NCBI GenBank assembly: GCA_030762175.1 | Contig: CM060830.1 | Location: forward strand, 52,316,501-52,380,500 | Direction: 5' to 3' | Length of the DNA stretch: 64,000 nt | Origin: Metallyticus violacea | Lineage: Eukaryota > Arthropoda > Insecta > Mantodea > Metallyticidae | Shown here: positions 33,605 through 45,786 of the stretch, one piece after another | Position numbering within the stretch: position 1 is the first letter of the stretch | Layout: each line of letters starts with the position of its first letter | Translations under genes and position numbers: made by a program | Notes under the pieces: generated by a model | What the model saw: only the letters and a program-made list of their open reading frames with translations | The model's database searches: none | What the model was told of the DNA's origin: nothing

Positions 33605-34095
33605 TGTTACCGACCATTTTGTTGGTCACTGAGTTGGAAAACAGCTGTAGAGTAATTGCATTAAGGGAATGGCATTAATATTTTAAACTGGTATTTACTT
33701 CCTAAGACAGTTCTTGCGTATATTGCAGCGAGAGTTTCGACGCTTAATGAAAATACTTAAAACAAAACATACCTTTCTTAAATTTGAATGAAAGAATGGG
33801 GGAAAAATGTTTTGCACTTAAACATTTACTTATAGGCACTTAAAGTAAATACCAAATAAGTGCAATATATTTAGTTGAAATATGAATTAAAGAAAGTAAA
33901 ACTGGTTCTAAGTAAACATTTAATAAAATGTACTGACACTAATTATTTATATTTAGTAATTTAGAGAAATAGAATAAAAATAAAATAATTTCATTTTTAA
34001 AACATTCACTAATTGTTGGCACGATTGCGTGCCTATGTGCAAAGTTGCAAGTTATAACTGAACAATCAGTCACTATATGTCAACTCTAGTTTAAA
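33605..34095. other. no gene recognised
   Basis: AT-rich with a G run near 33595-33604 upstream; nothing supported. Confidence 0.35.
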
Positions 34096-34098
34096 AAG

Positions 34099-34373
34099 AT
34101 CGGTCCTGGTGGTCTATGGTGACCATACTTGCCTGTAAACCCAAGATCGTGGGGTCAATCCCGGCCAGGATCGATGAATTTTTTCGGGGGTAAAAATCCT
34201 AAGGAAGGAAAGTAAAGCTGTGGGTCCAATGTCGTACATTTATTGCGCTATAAAGAACCTCAAGCAGCAGGAAGAGGCCTCTGAGCAAAATTTATCGGAT
34301 ACTTTAACGCCCTGAATTGAATGGGACACTGATGACCTAAGGTGTTAAAGAGCGTCCTAAAAATATCAAATCA
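34099..34373 (+). repeat. SINE family A, diverged
   Basis: Head ATCGGTCCTGGTGGTCTATG with a damaged A box, B box GGGGTCAATCCC mutated, and clear body markers AGAACCTCAAGC, AGAGGCCTCTGAGC and GGTGTTAAAGAGCGTCC. A short deletion removes the ATGGCTTCCTTCGG segment. Confidence 0.85.
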
Positions 34374-34826
34374 ACAAAACAACAGAAAAAAAAAATACGT
34401 GCTCGGTCTCCAAAGCATACCTCCTTATACCATACCGGTTTGGAGTGTACAAACAAGTATGTCTTCAAACTCCCCCAATCTCGCAGCATGGAACTCCAGT
34501 TATAAATTATGATTTATACGTTGTGGCGAAATAAGGCGCTTAAGAAAAAAAGTAAAGTGACAGAGAAAAAAATGCTGAGTATTGGACGAGTGTAATGTCT
34601 TTCACTATGCCTTGTCGTAATCATTTACAATTTGAATTATAAGGCCATGGAACAAAACTTAGCATAAATTAAATTAACTGTTTATTAAGTTTGTTTTCAA
34701 GACCTAAAATGTATTATTTTTTTTTAATTTATCTCAATATATTATAGAAGCATCTCCTTAGCTGATGATATCTATATCCCTTTTAGCCGGTACACACATA
34801 CATATATAATTAGTTTTTTTTTATTT
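34374..34826. other. no gene recognised
   Basis: Short A run after the SINE at about 34382-34395; nothing else supported. Confidence 0.35.
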
Positions 34827-35092
34827 AGTTTATTTACGGACACTAACATCTCAGATCATCAGCGTTCCATTCAATTCAAAGAGTAAAACAATTTTGCTCA
34901 GAGGCCTCTACTTTCGGGCTTGAGATTCTTATGCGTGCGTAAATCAATGTCACGGGATCCACGGCTTTACTTCCCTTCCTGAAGGAAGCCATACTTTGAT
35001 TTTTACGCTTGAATTTATCGATACCGGCCGGGATTGAACCCGCGATCTTGGGTCTACGAGGCAAGTATGGTTACCACTAGACCACCAGGACT
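34827..35092 (-). repeat. SINE family A
   Basis: On the plus strand it reads GTTTATTTACGGACACTAAC through TTACTTCCCTTCCTGAAGGA to CACTAGACCACCAGGAC. Its B box (GGGATTGAACCC on the plus strand) is almost intact. Inverted relative to the copy 450 bp upstream. Confidence 0.85.
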
Positions 35093-35094
35093 AC

Positions 35095-35650
35095 ACATTG
35101 CTCTTGCTGAAATAACTTGCATATAGCATAACAAAGATTGTTAAACGAGATATTGGCCACTCAGCTAAAAGTGAAAGTACTGATTTGGGCACTGTCACTT
35201 GTAAAGCAATAAGAAATGTAAGAAATGAAATATATAAACAATATTCCTGTTAGTATGATTGACGCACTTGTAGCTTTAGAATGGCTGGGAATAGTGCTTT
35301 TAATATAAAAGTATGGTTCAGTGTCTTACAAAATAAAAGCCACATAGGTGGCATTTTCCAAAATTTTATCTTGTACATGCAGTAGAAATTAACTAAAAAT
35401 TAAGCGTAATAGTTAAAAATAAGGCTCTTCAAGCAATCCCGTACATATTGACAATTTTCAGAAATGTGTATAAAGTCTCTCTCCTATTTGAAATAAGTTT
35501 TGGTTAAAACATGAAATAAATAATGATTAATTCGTAAAAGTATAGATAGCTATTTGACCAAGGGTTGATTTCCTGGAAGACTCTTAAGATATAGGAGCCA
35601 TGTGCATTGCAATTCTATGCAAGAAAACGCATTGCGATATTGTTTTATCA
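35095..35650. other. no gene recognised
   Basis: AT-rich; no supported feature. Confidence 0.35.
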
Positions 35651-36172
35651 GGCAACTCCGGAAACCCAGAAACAGTTAAGGGTTTATAGTCCACGCCCCC
35701 TCGCTCTCTTTCCCAAGTATTGTGTAGGTCATGCTCCCTCAATCACCGTGAGATATCGTTTGTGTTTTCCTCGCCAGCTGGCTCCATTGTCGCTCCACTA
35801 ACCCGCTTTAATGTTCAATTTTCAGTGAACAATAAGGATCATTTGTAGCGTGCCGGTGAAAGGAAGATGAGCCATATGAACCACTGTTTGCGGGAAATAG
35901 CTGAGCTTCTTGAAACGCAAGGCCTTCTGGGTTATGAAATTAGTATGCAATCGACAAAGTTGCCTTGACCGTGATTTTGTTTACATGTGCTATCAAACTA
36001 ACCTCAAATGTATTTGTACGCATTTCGCTACGAGAAGCCTCCAGGTACTAACGTGATCTCGTCCTTTTATTGATATTTTAATGCGATAAGTGAAAAATAT
36101 CGTGTTAGTGAAATATTTTTAAGTGTGAAAGTGTCCGTGGGCAAATTGGGTACTTCGTTCTCCGTGAAATCG
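35651..36172 (+). promoter_or_regulatory. possible promoter and noncoding first exon
   Basis: This segment is richer in G+C and CpG than its flanks (for example GTAGCGTGCCGGTGAAAGG near 35846). It ends at a strong donor, CGGTAAGTGC, with GT at 36173. Such a profile is typical of an insect 5' exon. There is no conserved reading frame to test. If real, it could be an alternative 5' exon of the plus-strand gene whose Rab-binding exon is at 63041. Confidence 0.3.
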
Positions 36173-36179
36173 GTAAGTG

Positions 36180-37520
36180 CATATCATGAAAACTTATTGT
36201 TAATTGCTGACTTAATAAGATTAGCTAAGTAAACTGTTTGTATGCAAGATATATTTATTTATATACACAATAGTCAAATGGAACGCTTACTGTCTCATAA
36301 ACAAATGAAAGAAATACGAACTGAGATAAATTGATTTTAATTTTTAAAATGTTTCTTACAATACAATGCACAAGGCTTTATGCACTTGTTAGCTAATAAT
36401 CTAACAGTTTATCTAACAATGTAAAGCTCAAGGATATTGGTAGAATATTGTCTCTAAGTGCACGATATACTGAGACAAAATGTGAACTTCATTTTTTTAA
36501 TAAACTGGCCGGTTTATTTAAAAAAAATATTGCGTTTACTTTGCTAAATAGCACAACTTTTGAATAATACAAACATGAAATTGACTGCTGCTTTGTATGG
36601 AAGGTTATCACAAAACTTTTGTGCAGTTTCCTCACAGACTTTTTTTAAATCTTGCAAGTTCTTATAGTTTTCATGAGAAATAAGCAGTGCCCCATTATAG
36701 TTTCTTGGTGGATACAGAAATTGTCCTTCTTGTAAATCAGGTTGAACATTTCTCTTGTTCTTTGGGAGTGTTATAATACTTTGAAGACCTAATGTATATG
36801 TCGATGTGGATTAATTGGGGTTGAGTATGTACGCAATCTGTAGCTCACGAACTCGTTTTGTAGGGAATGAAAGCTCTGAAGTTTTCTCACCAGCTTCTGA
36901 ACAAACTTTGATCACATTCTTCTACAATAATGGGATTGGTATCTGTTTTACAATCTAATATGGTCTCTTCAATATATAGTGACTTCTGCCCTAATTCTTT
37001 GTGTTCCGATCACAATCCATGAAGGAATAGTCTCTGATTGGATAATAGAATGAGACAGTATTCAAACTCTTCCGAATGTGGAGTAGAAAAACCTATAGTT
37101 GTGTAGTTTTTTTATTTATTTATTTTTCCTAGAGCAAGAATCACAAAATAATATTAAGTCTCCAAGAATATGAAAAAATAAAATGATGTCGCATTGGAAA
37201 TCGTCATCTACACTCTTTTTTTTTTCCTATAGACTCGTCGTAAGTGTAAAATATTGAATTATTTATTGGAAGAACACGGATATTAAATGGGTAAAACGAT
37301 GATTGTGTTTATAATGGGCATATTTGAACTGACATTGGTTACTTTTAAGTTCTTTGGGAAGTCAAACCAAACTGCCTCTAGCGGAGTGATACTCTGACTT
37401 GACAGATGGGCTAAAGTTTTCTACCTAAAGGACGATTCAGCCATTGCAAGTGTAATTCTTGTTGTGTATTTAACTGAACGCAGTTCAATCTTCTCTCAGT
37501 GTCTGATGAATTAGAGAGTG
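36180..37520. other. AT-rich, no gene recognised
   Basis: No exon could be supported. If the 36172 donor is real this is intron. Confidence 0.35.
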
Positions 37521-37526
37521 TAATTT

Positions 37527-37775
37527 CTAGAGTACCCTTATTAACTTAAACATATCGCACACTGCATTATCGGCACGTGTATAACCAAAGATGATGTTGA
37601 ATTTTGTATTGAGAATGTGACGGTAGGTTTCACAGTTAACTTCCACGTACATGGCATGAACTTCTTCTTGAAGATAAATAAGTTCGCTATCACGGAGACT
37701 GTAATTTGATTTAACCTGAGAGAGTATGGCGTTCAGAGTTTCCTGCTTTAATTTGTTTGGCCTAACTTCGTTCAT
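37527..37775 (-). pseudogene. fragment of an insect repeat-associated protein
   Basis: The minus-strand frame reads LQEEVHAMYVEVNCETYRHI then LNTKFNIIFGYTRADNAVC. The YRxIFNTKFNxxFxxPRxDTCxxCD pattern recurs in uncharacterised repeat-borne proteins of arthropods. Here the C-x2-C is lost and the frame stops at once, so it is a relic. I cannot name the element class. Confidence 0.35.
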
Positions 37776-39530
37776 ACCACGTTCATATTTACTAACAAAC
37801 CCTGTTAAAGCTAGTTTAGACTGAATTGTTTAAATATGTCTTGCTCTTGTGTCATAAAACGCCTTATAACAAATAAGCATTTCAATCATCTCATTATCTC
37901 TAACAACACGAACTTTTATGCGAGTGTAAGTTGCCACCATCTTGATTCTTTCTTGACTTTCTCGTGAAACAAAGTGTATTTGACTAGACCCCCTATGTAG
38001 TAGTTTTGTGCATCATAATTATACATCAAATTTCAAAAGTATGCCATTTCTATCTGTTGGAGCTATTATTTTTAAATATTTCAAACTAGAACAGTGGCAA
38101 TTGGGGCCGGTTTCATGAGCACTTCATTGTAATTTCTTCTCAACACTCATGTGTTAACTTCAACTTCAGTATCACTCATGTTACAGATAAGCAGCGAAGA
38201 TACTGACAATATTAAAATTGTCTGGCACAAAAAATGCATCCATTATCACTGTGTACTTTGCTGTGCGTCAGCATACTTATGTCAAATATTAAGATTTAAT
38301 GAGCGACCATCGTTTATGCCTTCTAAACCAGGGACGTTCATCAATTGTCTCTTGTATACATTACTTTCAACGGACTCTGTGTACTTTTACTTAGAACTGG
38401 TATAGTCTAATTAATAATTACCATCATTAGGTTTCACAATGTCTTGGACACTTTCCTCTCTCGTTTTCATCCTTCAGTAACTTTTCTTGATGCTTCTCTA
38501 TTCTTCAGGTTCCAACCTTAAATTCCCTTTCTCGCATTGTTCTAATTATTCCGCCTGTCCACGTCAATTTCGGTTCTCCCTTCTTTTGTCTTCCTATATG
38601 CCTTCGGCCATCTATCATATCATTTTTTTCATACAATTAAACCATTTTAGTTGCTTTGTTTTAATTGTCTCGGCTAAAAATCTTTTCACTTTCATTTTCT
38701 CTCATATTATACTATTCTGATTTTATCTTGCCGTTAAATTCTCGTAGAACACCGCCAAAAATCTATTTCTGTAGGGTATAACTTTATATTGATTTTTTTT
38801 TTCTTCAAACACCAGATTTCAGATATCTTGTTTGTGCTCTTAACAATAGAATTGTACCCGTATATGTTTGTTTTAGATTTAATCTAATATGCCATAAACT
38901 TCTCTTTCATTTTAATGTCGCTGATCCTCCTTTGTTAAAGCTATCATTTATACAATTTTGGTGATTTTCGTTCTTAGTTATTTTGACTCCTAAATGTGCA
39001 GGGTAGTTTAAAATAACTCCGAAATCGCTTAGTATGTTGCGAGACTATGCAAGTTATCCTGTTGTGCATTCACTACAAAAGAGGTTCTAATTGTCGACCC
39101 CATACGTGGTTACAGACCGTATTGCAGAGATAGGCACGCGCGGTAAAAGGCTTGTGGTTGTGTGCGAAGTATTTCTCACTGCATGGATCAGTGCGTTAAG
39201 AATCCGCTTCCTAGTAAAGGTAGTACATTAGTATTAGAACGCACTCTCTTCTACTAAACATCCAGAAAGTTCCATAGGTTCAGATTTCCGCATATCAATT
39301 CGAGAGTCTACAATCAAGAATTCCAAAAATTACGAAGACAGAATAAGGGATAATCAAGGACGAAAGACAGAGAGAAAAATTAATATGTTTTCAATCATTT
39401 TCTCTAAAACCGCCAGAAAAATTTATGCTTTTATGTTTATTATGCAATTATGTATATACAATAAAATGTTTATTAAACTATCCCGTGAAGAACTAATGTA
39501 AATAATTACTAAATATTCATTTGTATTCCC
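37776..39530. other. no gene recognised
   Basis: Short open frames only; T-rich tracts. Nothing supported. Confidence 0.35.
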
Positions 39531-39532
39531 TT

Positions 39533-39655
39533 ATTTTATTTAAATTGTATATACGGAGTTTCGTTGCGAAACAAATATTAATTATTAGCCGATGAGCGAT
39601 TTTTAAATATTGTGTAGCCCCCTCCCTGTTAATAGTCCAATTTCACTCATTTTGA
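39533..39655 (+). repeat. single unit of the 140-bp satellite-like repeat
   Basis: TTTTATTTAAATTGTATATA, GTTGCGAAACAAATATT, GCGATTTTTAAAT and AATAGTCCAATTTCACTCA match, in order, units at 54389-54529. It immediately precedes a separate minisatellite. Confidence 0.6.
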
Positions 39656-39689
39656 ACCGTTACATTAATATGTATTATTATGTAGTGTT

Positions 39690-40205
39690 AGGGCTTTAAT
39701 TTTCAACTCAAATAACGTTAGCCCTTACCTAACATAAAAACATGTACAAATGAACTTATTAAATTTATATGACTAAAAACATTTTATTAATGAATGTTTG
39801 GAGCTTTAAATCGAATATTATGGTCTTTATCTTACGTAATAACATACGCAAATGAATTTCTTAAATTAACTTAACTAAATAGCTATTAACATTAATTGTT
39901 TGTAGCTTTATATTGAGCATTATATACTTTACCTAATATAAAAACACATGCAAATGAACATATTAAATTAATATAATTAATAACATATTATCAATGAATG
40001 TTCTGAGTTTCAAATAAAATATTATAGTCTTTATCTTACATAATAAAATACGTAAATGGATTTCTTAAATTAACATAACTAAATAGCTGTTACCATTAAA
40101 TGTGTGGCTTTGTTGAGCATTATAGCCTTTAAGTAATATAAAAACATTGAAAATGAACTTATTAAATTAATATAATTAAACCACTGCTATCCATGAGTGT
40201 TTAGG
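39690..40205. repeat. minisatellite, five ~100-bp units in an A/B pattern
   Basis: Unit starts lie at about 39690, 39800, 39901, 40003, 40104, with a sixth start at 40203. Each opens with a variant of GGAGCTTTAAAT and contains AAATGAAYTTMTTAAATTAA. Units 1, 3 and 5 (ACCTAATATAAAAACA) are more alike than units 2 and 4 (ATCTTACRTAATAA), so the true repeat is a ~203-bp dimer. No coding content. Confidence 0.8.
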
Positions 40206-40716
40206 GCCTTAAATCGGTTATTTTCCGTTTCATAGTGCTTAATCATGATCAGATTCTTACGTTAATTAGATTGTCACGTGAGGCACTCTCTTGTGTGTTT
40301 GCCACAGACAATGAATAAACTGTGGTAAAGGCTTCAGGCATGCATCTGTTAACTAAAGTAAACAATTGATGTGCGTGTTACTCACGGTAACAGTCTATGT
40401 ATTCAATACACCATGGTTTGTATCATGTGCGTTGTACAATATTTACTCATTTCACATGCGCAAGTCACAAAGTAAGGCTCTCCGCGGTTTTATTGTGTAC
40501 ACTGAAGGACAAAGATATTCTTTCGAGTTTTGTACATGATGTAAGTGTACTGATAGATACAATCCTTATTAACTTATATAGGAAAATAAAGACATAGATC
40601 CTAATACAGTCATTCTATAGGGCATCCATCAGTACTTAACATTTCAGAAAATAAATTAATAAGTAAATAAAACTTTCGTGGACGCAGTGAAATATTTGGA
40701 AAATGAGAATTTGAAC

Positions 40717-40750
<34 letters not shown>

Positions 40751-41545
40751 CAATCGTATTGCAGCTTATTCTTAAGCGTTAGTTACAAACGTGGGGGGAG
40801 GGGAAGAGTTGTTTGTGGTCTTTGTTTCAATGCCACATGATAATCTGTCACATCATTCAAAGTTACAAGCTAGTTTTGAGTTAGTATCAAGGCTGTCAGC
40901 TTTGTTTATTTAAAGGAAACAGACACTTCTACAACTTCTTAACACTTCTTAACTTCTACAAAAAAATTGTGTTTTGTATTCTTATGTGCCAGTCTTAAGG
41001 TTATTCGTGCTATTCCATTAATTATTCAAATTGCCCCACAGATTATCATTTTGACTATCATAGGCGAGGAAATCGGATCTGTAAGCTTGCAAGAAAGAAA
41101 AAAAATCGTTACAGATGCAGCTTAAAGATTCCGTATATTAAAAAAATTACAAATTCCTTATACGTACCCCACTCAACTAACATGCATAAATTTGACGATA
41201 AATTGAGTGTACGTTGCCATTATTATAGCAAGTTTAACTACAGAAGAACGAATGCAGATATTATCATTATTATTTTATTGTTATTGTTCCAAGTTCATGG
41301 TCCCTAGTACCCAGTAATAAACTTAGATGAATGTAGCAAATTTCGTCATTATGCTCGCGTGCTTGTCTTTCGTTTTTCCCCACCATGGCTGTTGTGCGAA
41401 CTATCTTCAATGCGTCGTCGTTTGTTTTTCAGAGAGCTAACACCTACATAATTTTACTATATAATATTGTTCCGCTGTATCTTATATTTTTTACCATCAG
41501 GGCGAAGCAATGCTTCAGATTTAGATTTTTCTGAACATTGTTCAT
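40206..41545. other. no gene; long A run
   Basis: An A run of about 28 lies at 40723-40750 and could be a retrotransposed tail, but no body was recognised upstream. A short GGGGGGAGGGG follows. Nothing else. Confidence 0.4.
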
Positions 41546-41549
41546 AAGA

Positions 41550-41789
41550 GTTGCCAATCCAACTATTATATACTTTTAAAATGTACCAACATGTTGGCAG
41601 GTATTTTTTTTCCCCCGATTTCGAGGCAAGAGGAGGCCGTTAGGCCGTAGCGAACCGCAGTAAACTACTGGGTCCTCCGGTTTCTAGGATTTATCTGAAG
41701 TTAGCTCTAGGTAGTGTGTGTGTGAGTTGATTATTAATTGCATTTTTTATTGTTGCATTGTAAGCATGGATGTATTTGCCATTTGTTTT
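41550..41789. repeat. inverted repeat, left arm (about 240 bp)
   Basis: From TTGCCAATCCAACTATTATA to TTTGCCATTTGTTTT. Its reverse complement occurs at 43490-43722 with over 90 percent identity judged by eye. Includes GAGGCAAGAGGAGGCC and the AGTAAACTACTGGGTCC segment. Confidence 0.85.
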
Positions 41790-43489
41790 CTGACGCCCCT
41801 GTTTCAACGTAATCATCTGTAATTTTAGTAATTTAATAACACAACGTGTAAGAGAGGGTAATTTCTTGTATATCATTTACCCATTATTCTACATGCATTT
41901 TATTTGCTACTTTGGAAATGCATTGCTTTTATCTAATAACAATCTCTGCACGAAAGTTTTTATTTCAGGTAAATTTTTACATGGTTTATGATGTTTCTCC
42001 TTATTGAGCATTATCCCTGTTTCTAGTGTGTTTCTTACTGTTGGTACAACTGTGACGTAAACACATTATGCAGCAAGTTTCTTCTTCTTCTCTTCTTTTT
42101 GGGATTTCAGCTATAAAAGTAGATGCTCTGTTTTGGGAGAGAGGGGGGTGTACTAGCTTTTAACCATCATATTATCTCTTAATACTGTTCTTATTAACTC
42201 TCCTATTAAGTTAACACTTTTAATTTCTCCGGTGTGCCTATGTAGAAAGTTTCACTAGAAAAAAATGTACCAGTTAATATTATATCAATGATTTTTAGAA
42301 ATAGTAATGTTCATATTACTCCCCTATACTCTATAAAATTGAAATAATATAACAGCATTTTAGCACTCTTACATAAACCCACATTTGTTCGTATGAACAA
42401 CTTCGTGCTATTGATTCATTAGCTTCTACGGAAGATATAAAAACGAATAAAATGAAAACTAGGAATTATTCATAGTGAAATTAGATCCAGTATAATGTAA
42501 ACGAAGAGTTGGAAATTCCATTATTTAATGAAACTATTCAAATTTACGTAGGTAGCTTGCAGAAGTTAACAAACGTCTTAAGATACGACGGTCTTCTGTT
42601 TGGGAATCTTTCTTGATAAACTGCTGCCGCTGCAGCTGCATTATATCAAACAGTTGAAATTTGATATTAAAACATGCAGCAGAAGAGTTGAAGATAACTG
42701 CGCATTAAAAGCACACAGAATGTATTTGATTCTTGGTATCTATATATTGTCATACTGTGATGCTGCAATTAACGCAAAACTCTTTGCAAGACTTTTTGAC
42801 ACTTAAGAAAATAATCCACAGAGTAAATTTTTAAAAAAAAATTCAGGAAAGTTACAGTGAAGTTATTTGATTTACTGGGGAAGTACCGCCGCCGCAACGG
42901 GAAAAGAAGAAGATAAAAGTTGCCTTGCGTCAAATTAATATACTTATTTTAGTATTTATATTTTTACTGAAAGTATAAAATGATACTGTATTTAGAACTG
43001 ATAATAATAAGCACTATGCTGTGTTATAAAAGATGTTGCAAATTATGCCTCCCAGTGGTAATACATTGCTTAGGAAATTCCTATACTTTTTCTTGTAATT
43101 GAGAGATCCTGGTTCTCGTAACGTTTTAACAGATTGGTGAACAGTTTCTCCGTTTAGAACAGAATGCCAGGACACTTTATTGCGAATCACCTTACTACTT
43201 CTCTGCAAGAATCCGTTTATATCCTTGGGGGAGGAGGGCAGTGCCCAGAAATCATCAACGATTCGGAAGTATTCGCTCACTCTAGTTTACAATACATGTT
43301 TTAATGTCATCTTCAGTTCATGTTCAAGTTATGCCATAAACAGAAAAAAATGCCTTTGTTCGGATCTTGTGCTGATGGCTCAGTAGACAATAATAATAAA
43401 AATTACTTAGGTCCAAATTCTCGTTACGTTTCACTTCTTTTATTTGTTAACTTTTGCAAGTAAAATTGACCTTTAATATAAATACGGCA
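41790..43489. other. interior between inverted arms, no coding recognised
   Basis: About 1.7 kb with only short frames. If the arms are terminal repeats, this is the body of a nonautonomous DNA element about 2.17 kb long. Confidence 0.4.
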
Positions 43490-43722
43490 AACAAATGGGA
43501 AATACATCCATGCTTACAATGCAACAATAAAAAATGCAATTAATAATCAACTCACACACACACTACCTAGAGCTAACTTCAGGTAAATCCTAGAAACCAC
43601 AGGACCCAGTAGTTTACTGCGGTTCGCTACGGCCTAATGGCCTCCTCTTGCCTCGAAACCGGAAAAAAATACCTGCCAACATGTTGGTACATCTTAAAGT
43701 ATATAATAGTTGGATTGGTAAC
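43490..43722. repeat. inverted repeat, right arm
   Basis: Reverse complement of 41550-41789. The outer ends pair at TTGGATTGGTAAC (right) and GTTGCCAATCCAA (left). No obvious target-site duplication. Confidence 0.85.
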
Positions 43723-43789
43723 GGCAATATATATTATGTGTATACTAAACATGCAAAAAATTACAAATAAAACAATTCATGAATGAGTA

Positions 43790-43858
43790 GGATTCGAACT
43801 TCTGCAGCTCTCATCGTTGAACACCTGCTTATAACCGCTCGATACCAGCGGGCGTCTC
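43790..43858 (-). repeat. tRNA-like fragment
   Basis: The minus strand has a B box, AAGTTCGAATCCTAC, and an A-box-like GGTATCGAGCGGTTATAAGC about 40 bases before it. The acceptor stem does not close by eye. Probably a SINE or tRNA pseudogene rather than a functional tRNA gene. Confidence 0.35.
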
Positions 43859-44660
43859 CCAAGGAGGACCCAAGTGATTCGTGATGGCAGAATGAGGCTC
43901 ATGCGCATAGGACATGCTGTGAATTGAGCTCTGAACCGTGTAGAACAGACAAATTAATCCTTCAAGAGTCTACTATTCCCCCCCCCCTTAGGTTGTACAA
44001 AATAACCCATTCTGTAATATCATTTATTTACACAATGAACGCACGCGCTGACAAAGCCTCCCTCAAACTAAATAAATTACTAACTGGACATCACAATCTT
44101 GGTTTCTCCCAGCCCGCAGCCGCACTCTGCCGGCCCATAACTCAAATAACCTCAACGTATAATAATTTATGTTGACCAGTTTATATTTTGTTTCTTTGTT
44201 TGTTTGTTTTTTTCGTGGGAGGTATTTTGTATGTGCTTTTTATTTTATTGCGTTAATGTACGTGTGAAAGGTAATTTGTTGTACAGTACTAAAATACAAA
44301 CAGAATTATTAATTTTGCACACAAATGAGATAGCAGCCAAAGCTATTCTGAGATAACCTTGCGTTTCTGAATACTTTCATGAAATTGACGGCTTCTAACA
44401 TGCTCAACTTAATCGTTTTTCTTCTTCAAACCAAGTCATTGATTGCTCAAATCGTGGTTACTAATCTTCTGGGTAGTAAGGCATTTGTCATCGGCATGAA
44501 AAGTTTACAACTAGCACTATTTTTGTGCACGCCTATTTCCATTCTCTTCGGAATGAGAAAGATAACATTGCACACATGAGCACGGCTCGACACTCGTGAC
44601 GCCAGCTGTTAAGATAACAAAACGAAAGCAGTCATTTGTGCTACAGGTGGCACGCGGTGC
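43859..44660. other. no gene recognised; C run
   Basis: A run of nine C lies at 43979-43987. The last 80 bases become GC-richer toward the candidate exon at 44661. Confidence 0.35.
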
Positions 44661-44667
44661 ATGTGGC

Positions 44668-44721
44668 ATGACTGCGCTGTCTGACGAAAGTGAAATCATC
44701 AACGAAAATGCGTTAGCAAAG
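44668..44721 (+). CDS. candidate first coding exon, 18 codons
   Basis: ATG at 44668 opens a frame MTALSDESEIINENALAK that ends in phase 0 at a strong donor, AAGGTATGTC (GT at 44722). The preceding 90 bases are GC-richer than the flanks, as expected of a 5' UTR. An ATG seven bases earlier (44661) stops after seven codons. The protein family is not recognised from 18 residues. The phase-0 end would splice in frame to CAG/ATG at 63041, joining it to the Rab-binding exon; that link is inference. Confidence 0.3.
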
Positions 44722-44727
44722 GTATGT

Positions 44728-45350
44728 CGTGAGATAGATGTTTATGCTTAAAATATGGATATGCTTAAAAGCTGTAAGATAAAATTTAACTTGGGTGGAA
44801 TCTGTTGTAATTTTGAGGTTTTATTTGAATATTTACTTAAAAAATTTCAGCCTATTCATTTTACTCAGTTCATTTGTCACTTTGCTCGCTATTTAATATT
44901 TTATTTCATTTTATTTTATTCTACAGAACCTGTCGCTCTCGTAATTCATGTTTAGTTTTTCCAAAGATGCAAAATATCCTATCTTTACGATTTCCTTCTC
45001 TGTTTTCCTTACTTGATTATCGAGTAACGGATATCATACGGTAAAGCTCTGAAAGACAATACTCGTATACGCTTCAGAGAAGTCATTTACGTTAATTATG
45101 AAATTAAACTATGCTCGCCAGTTCCTTAACCTTAACCTTAATATTTAATATATCAGAAACATTGTTATATTTTCTCAGCTAAACATAAAGAAGGAATTTA
45201 GGAGAACAAGAAATAATAGTAATGCTTACAAATGCTTTACCATCATTCAGAAACCACCATAAACAAAACCGAAAACAAAAAAACAAAAAAAAAAAAAAAA
45301 AAGGAAATTACGCACCTTAATTAATGTATATGACTGCTGTATTGATATTG
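44728..45350. other. no gene recognised
   Basis: AT-rich; an A run at about 45284-45302. If the 44721 donor is real this is intron. Confidence 0.35.
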
Positions 45351-45354
45351 CCAA

Positions 45355-45786
45355 TATATATATATATATATATATATAAAAAAAGTAACACTATTAGCAA
45401 TGTAACAAGTTAATAGTAATTGTAAAAAAAATGTATCCTTTTAAAACTTCTATAATTACTATTAACTTGTTTTATATATATATATATATTAATGGAGTAA
45501 TAAAAACTTCTAAAAAGCATAAAAATTCATAAAAAAACACTCAGAGTGCAATATAAAAAAGTTCACATAAAATTTCAACTAAAAAGCGTAAAATTGAACA
45601 CTAAAACCACACGGATATTTCGAGCTTGGCTCTTGGTCACGTGATCGAGAATGAACTCATTCATTCTCATCACGTGATCAAGAGCCAAGCTCGAAATATC
45701 CGTGTGGTTTTAGTGTTCAATTTTACGGTTTTTAGTTGAAATTTTATGTGAACTTTTTTATATTGCACTCTGAGTGTTTTTTATGA

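Noticed and set aside
38151..38720. Two consecutive plus-strand open frames
   Set aside because: Hydrophobic, T-rich translations without splice signals or motifs.
40723..40750. Poly(A) tail of a retrotransposed copy
   Set aside because: No recognisable retroelement or gene body precedes it and no flanking duplication was found.
45640..45720. Hammerhead core in the palindrome (GTGATCA...GAAAT)
   Set aside because: Two invariant core bases differ in both arms and no stem III or valid cleavage base can be drawn.
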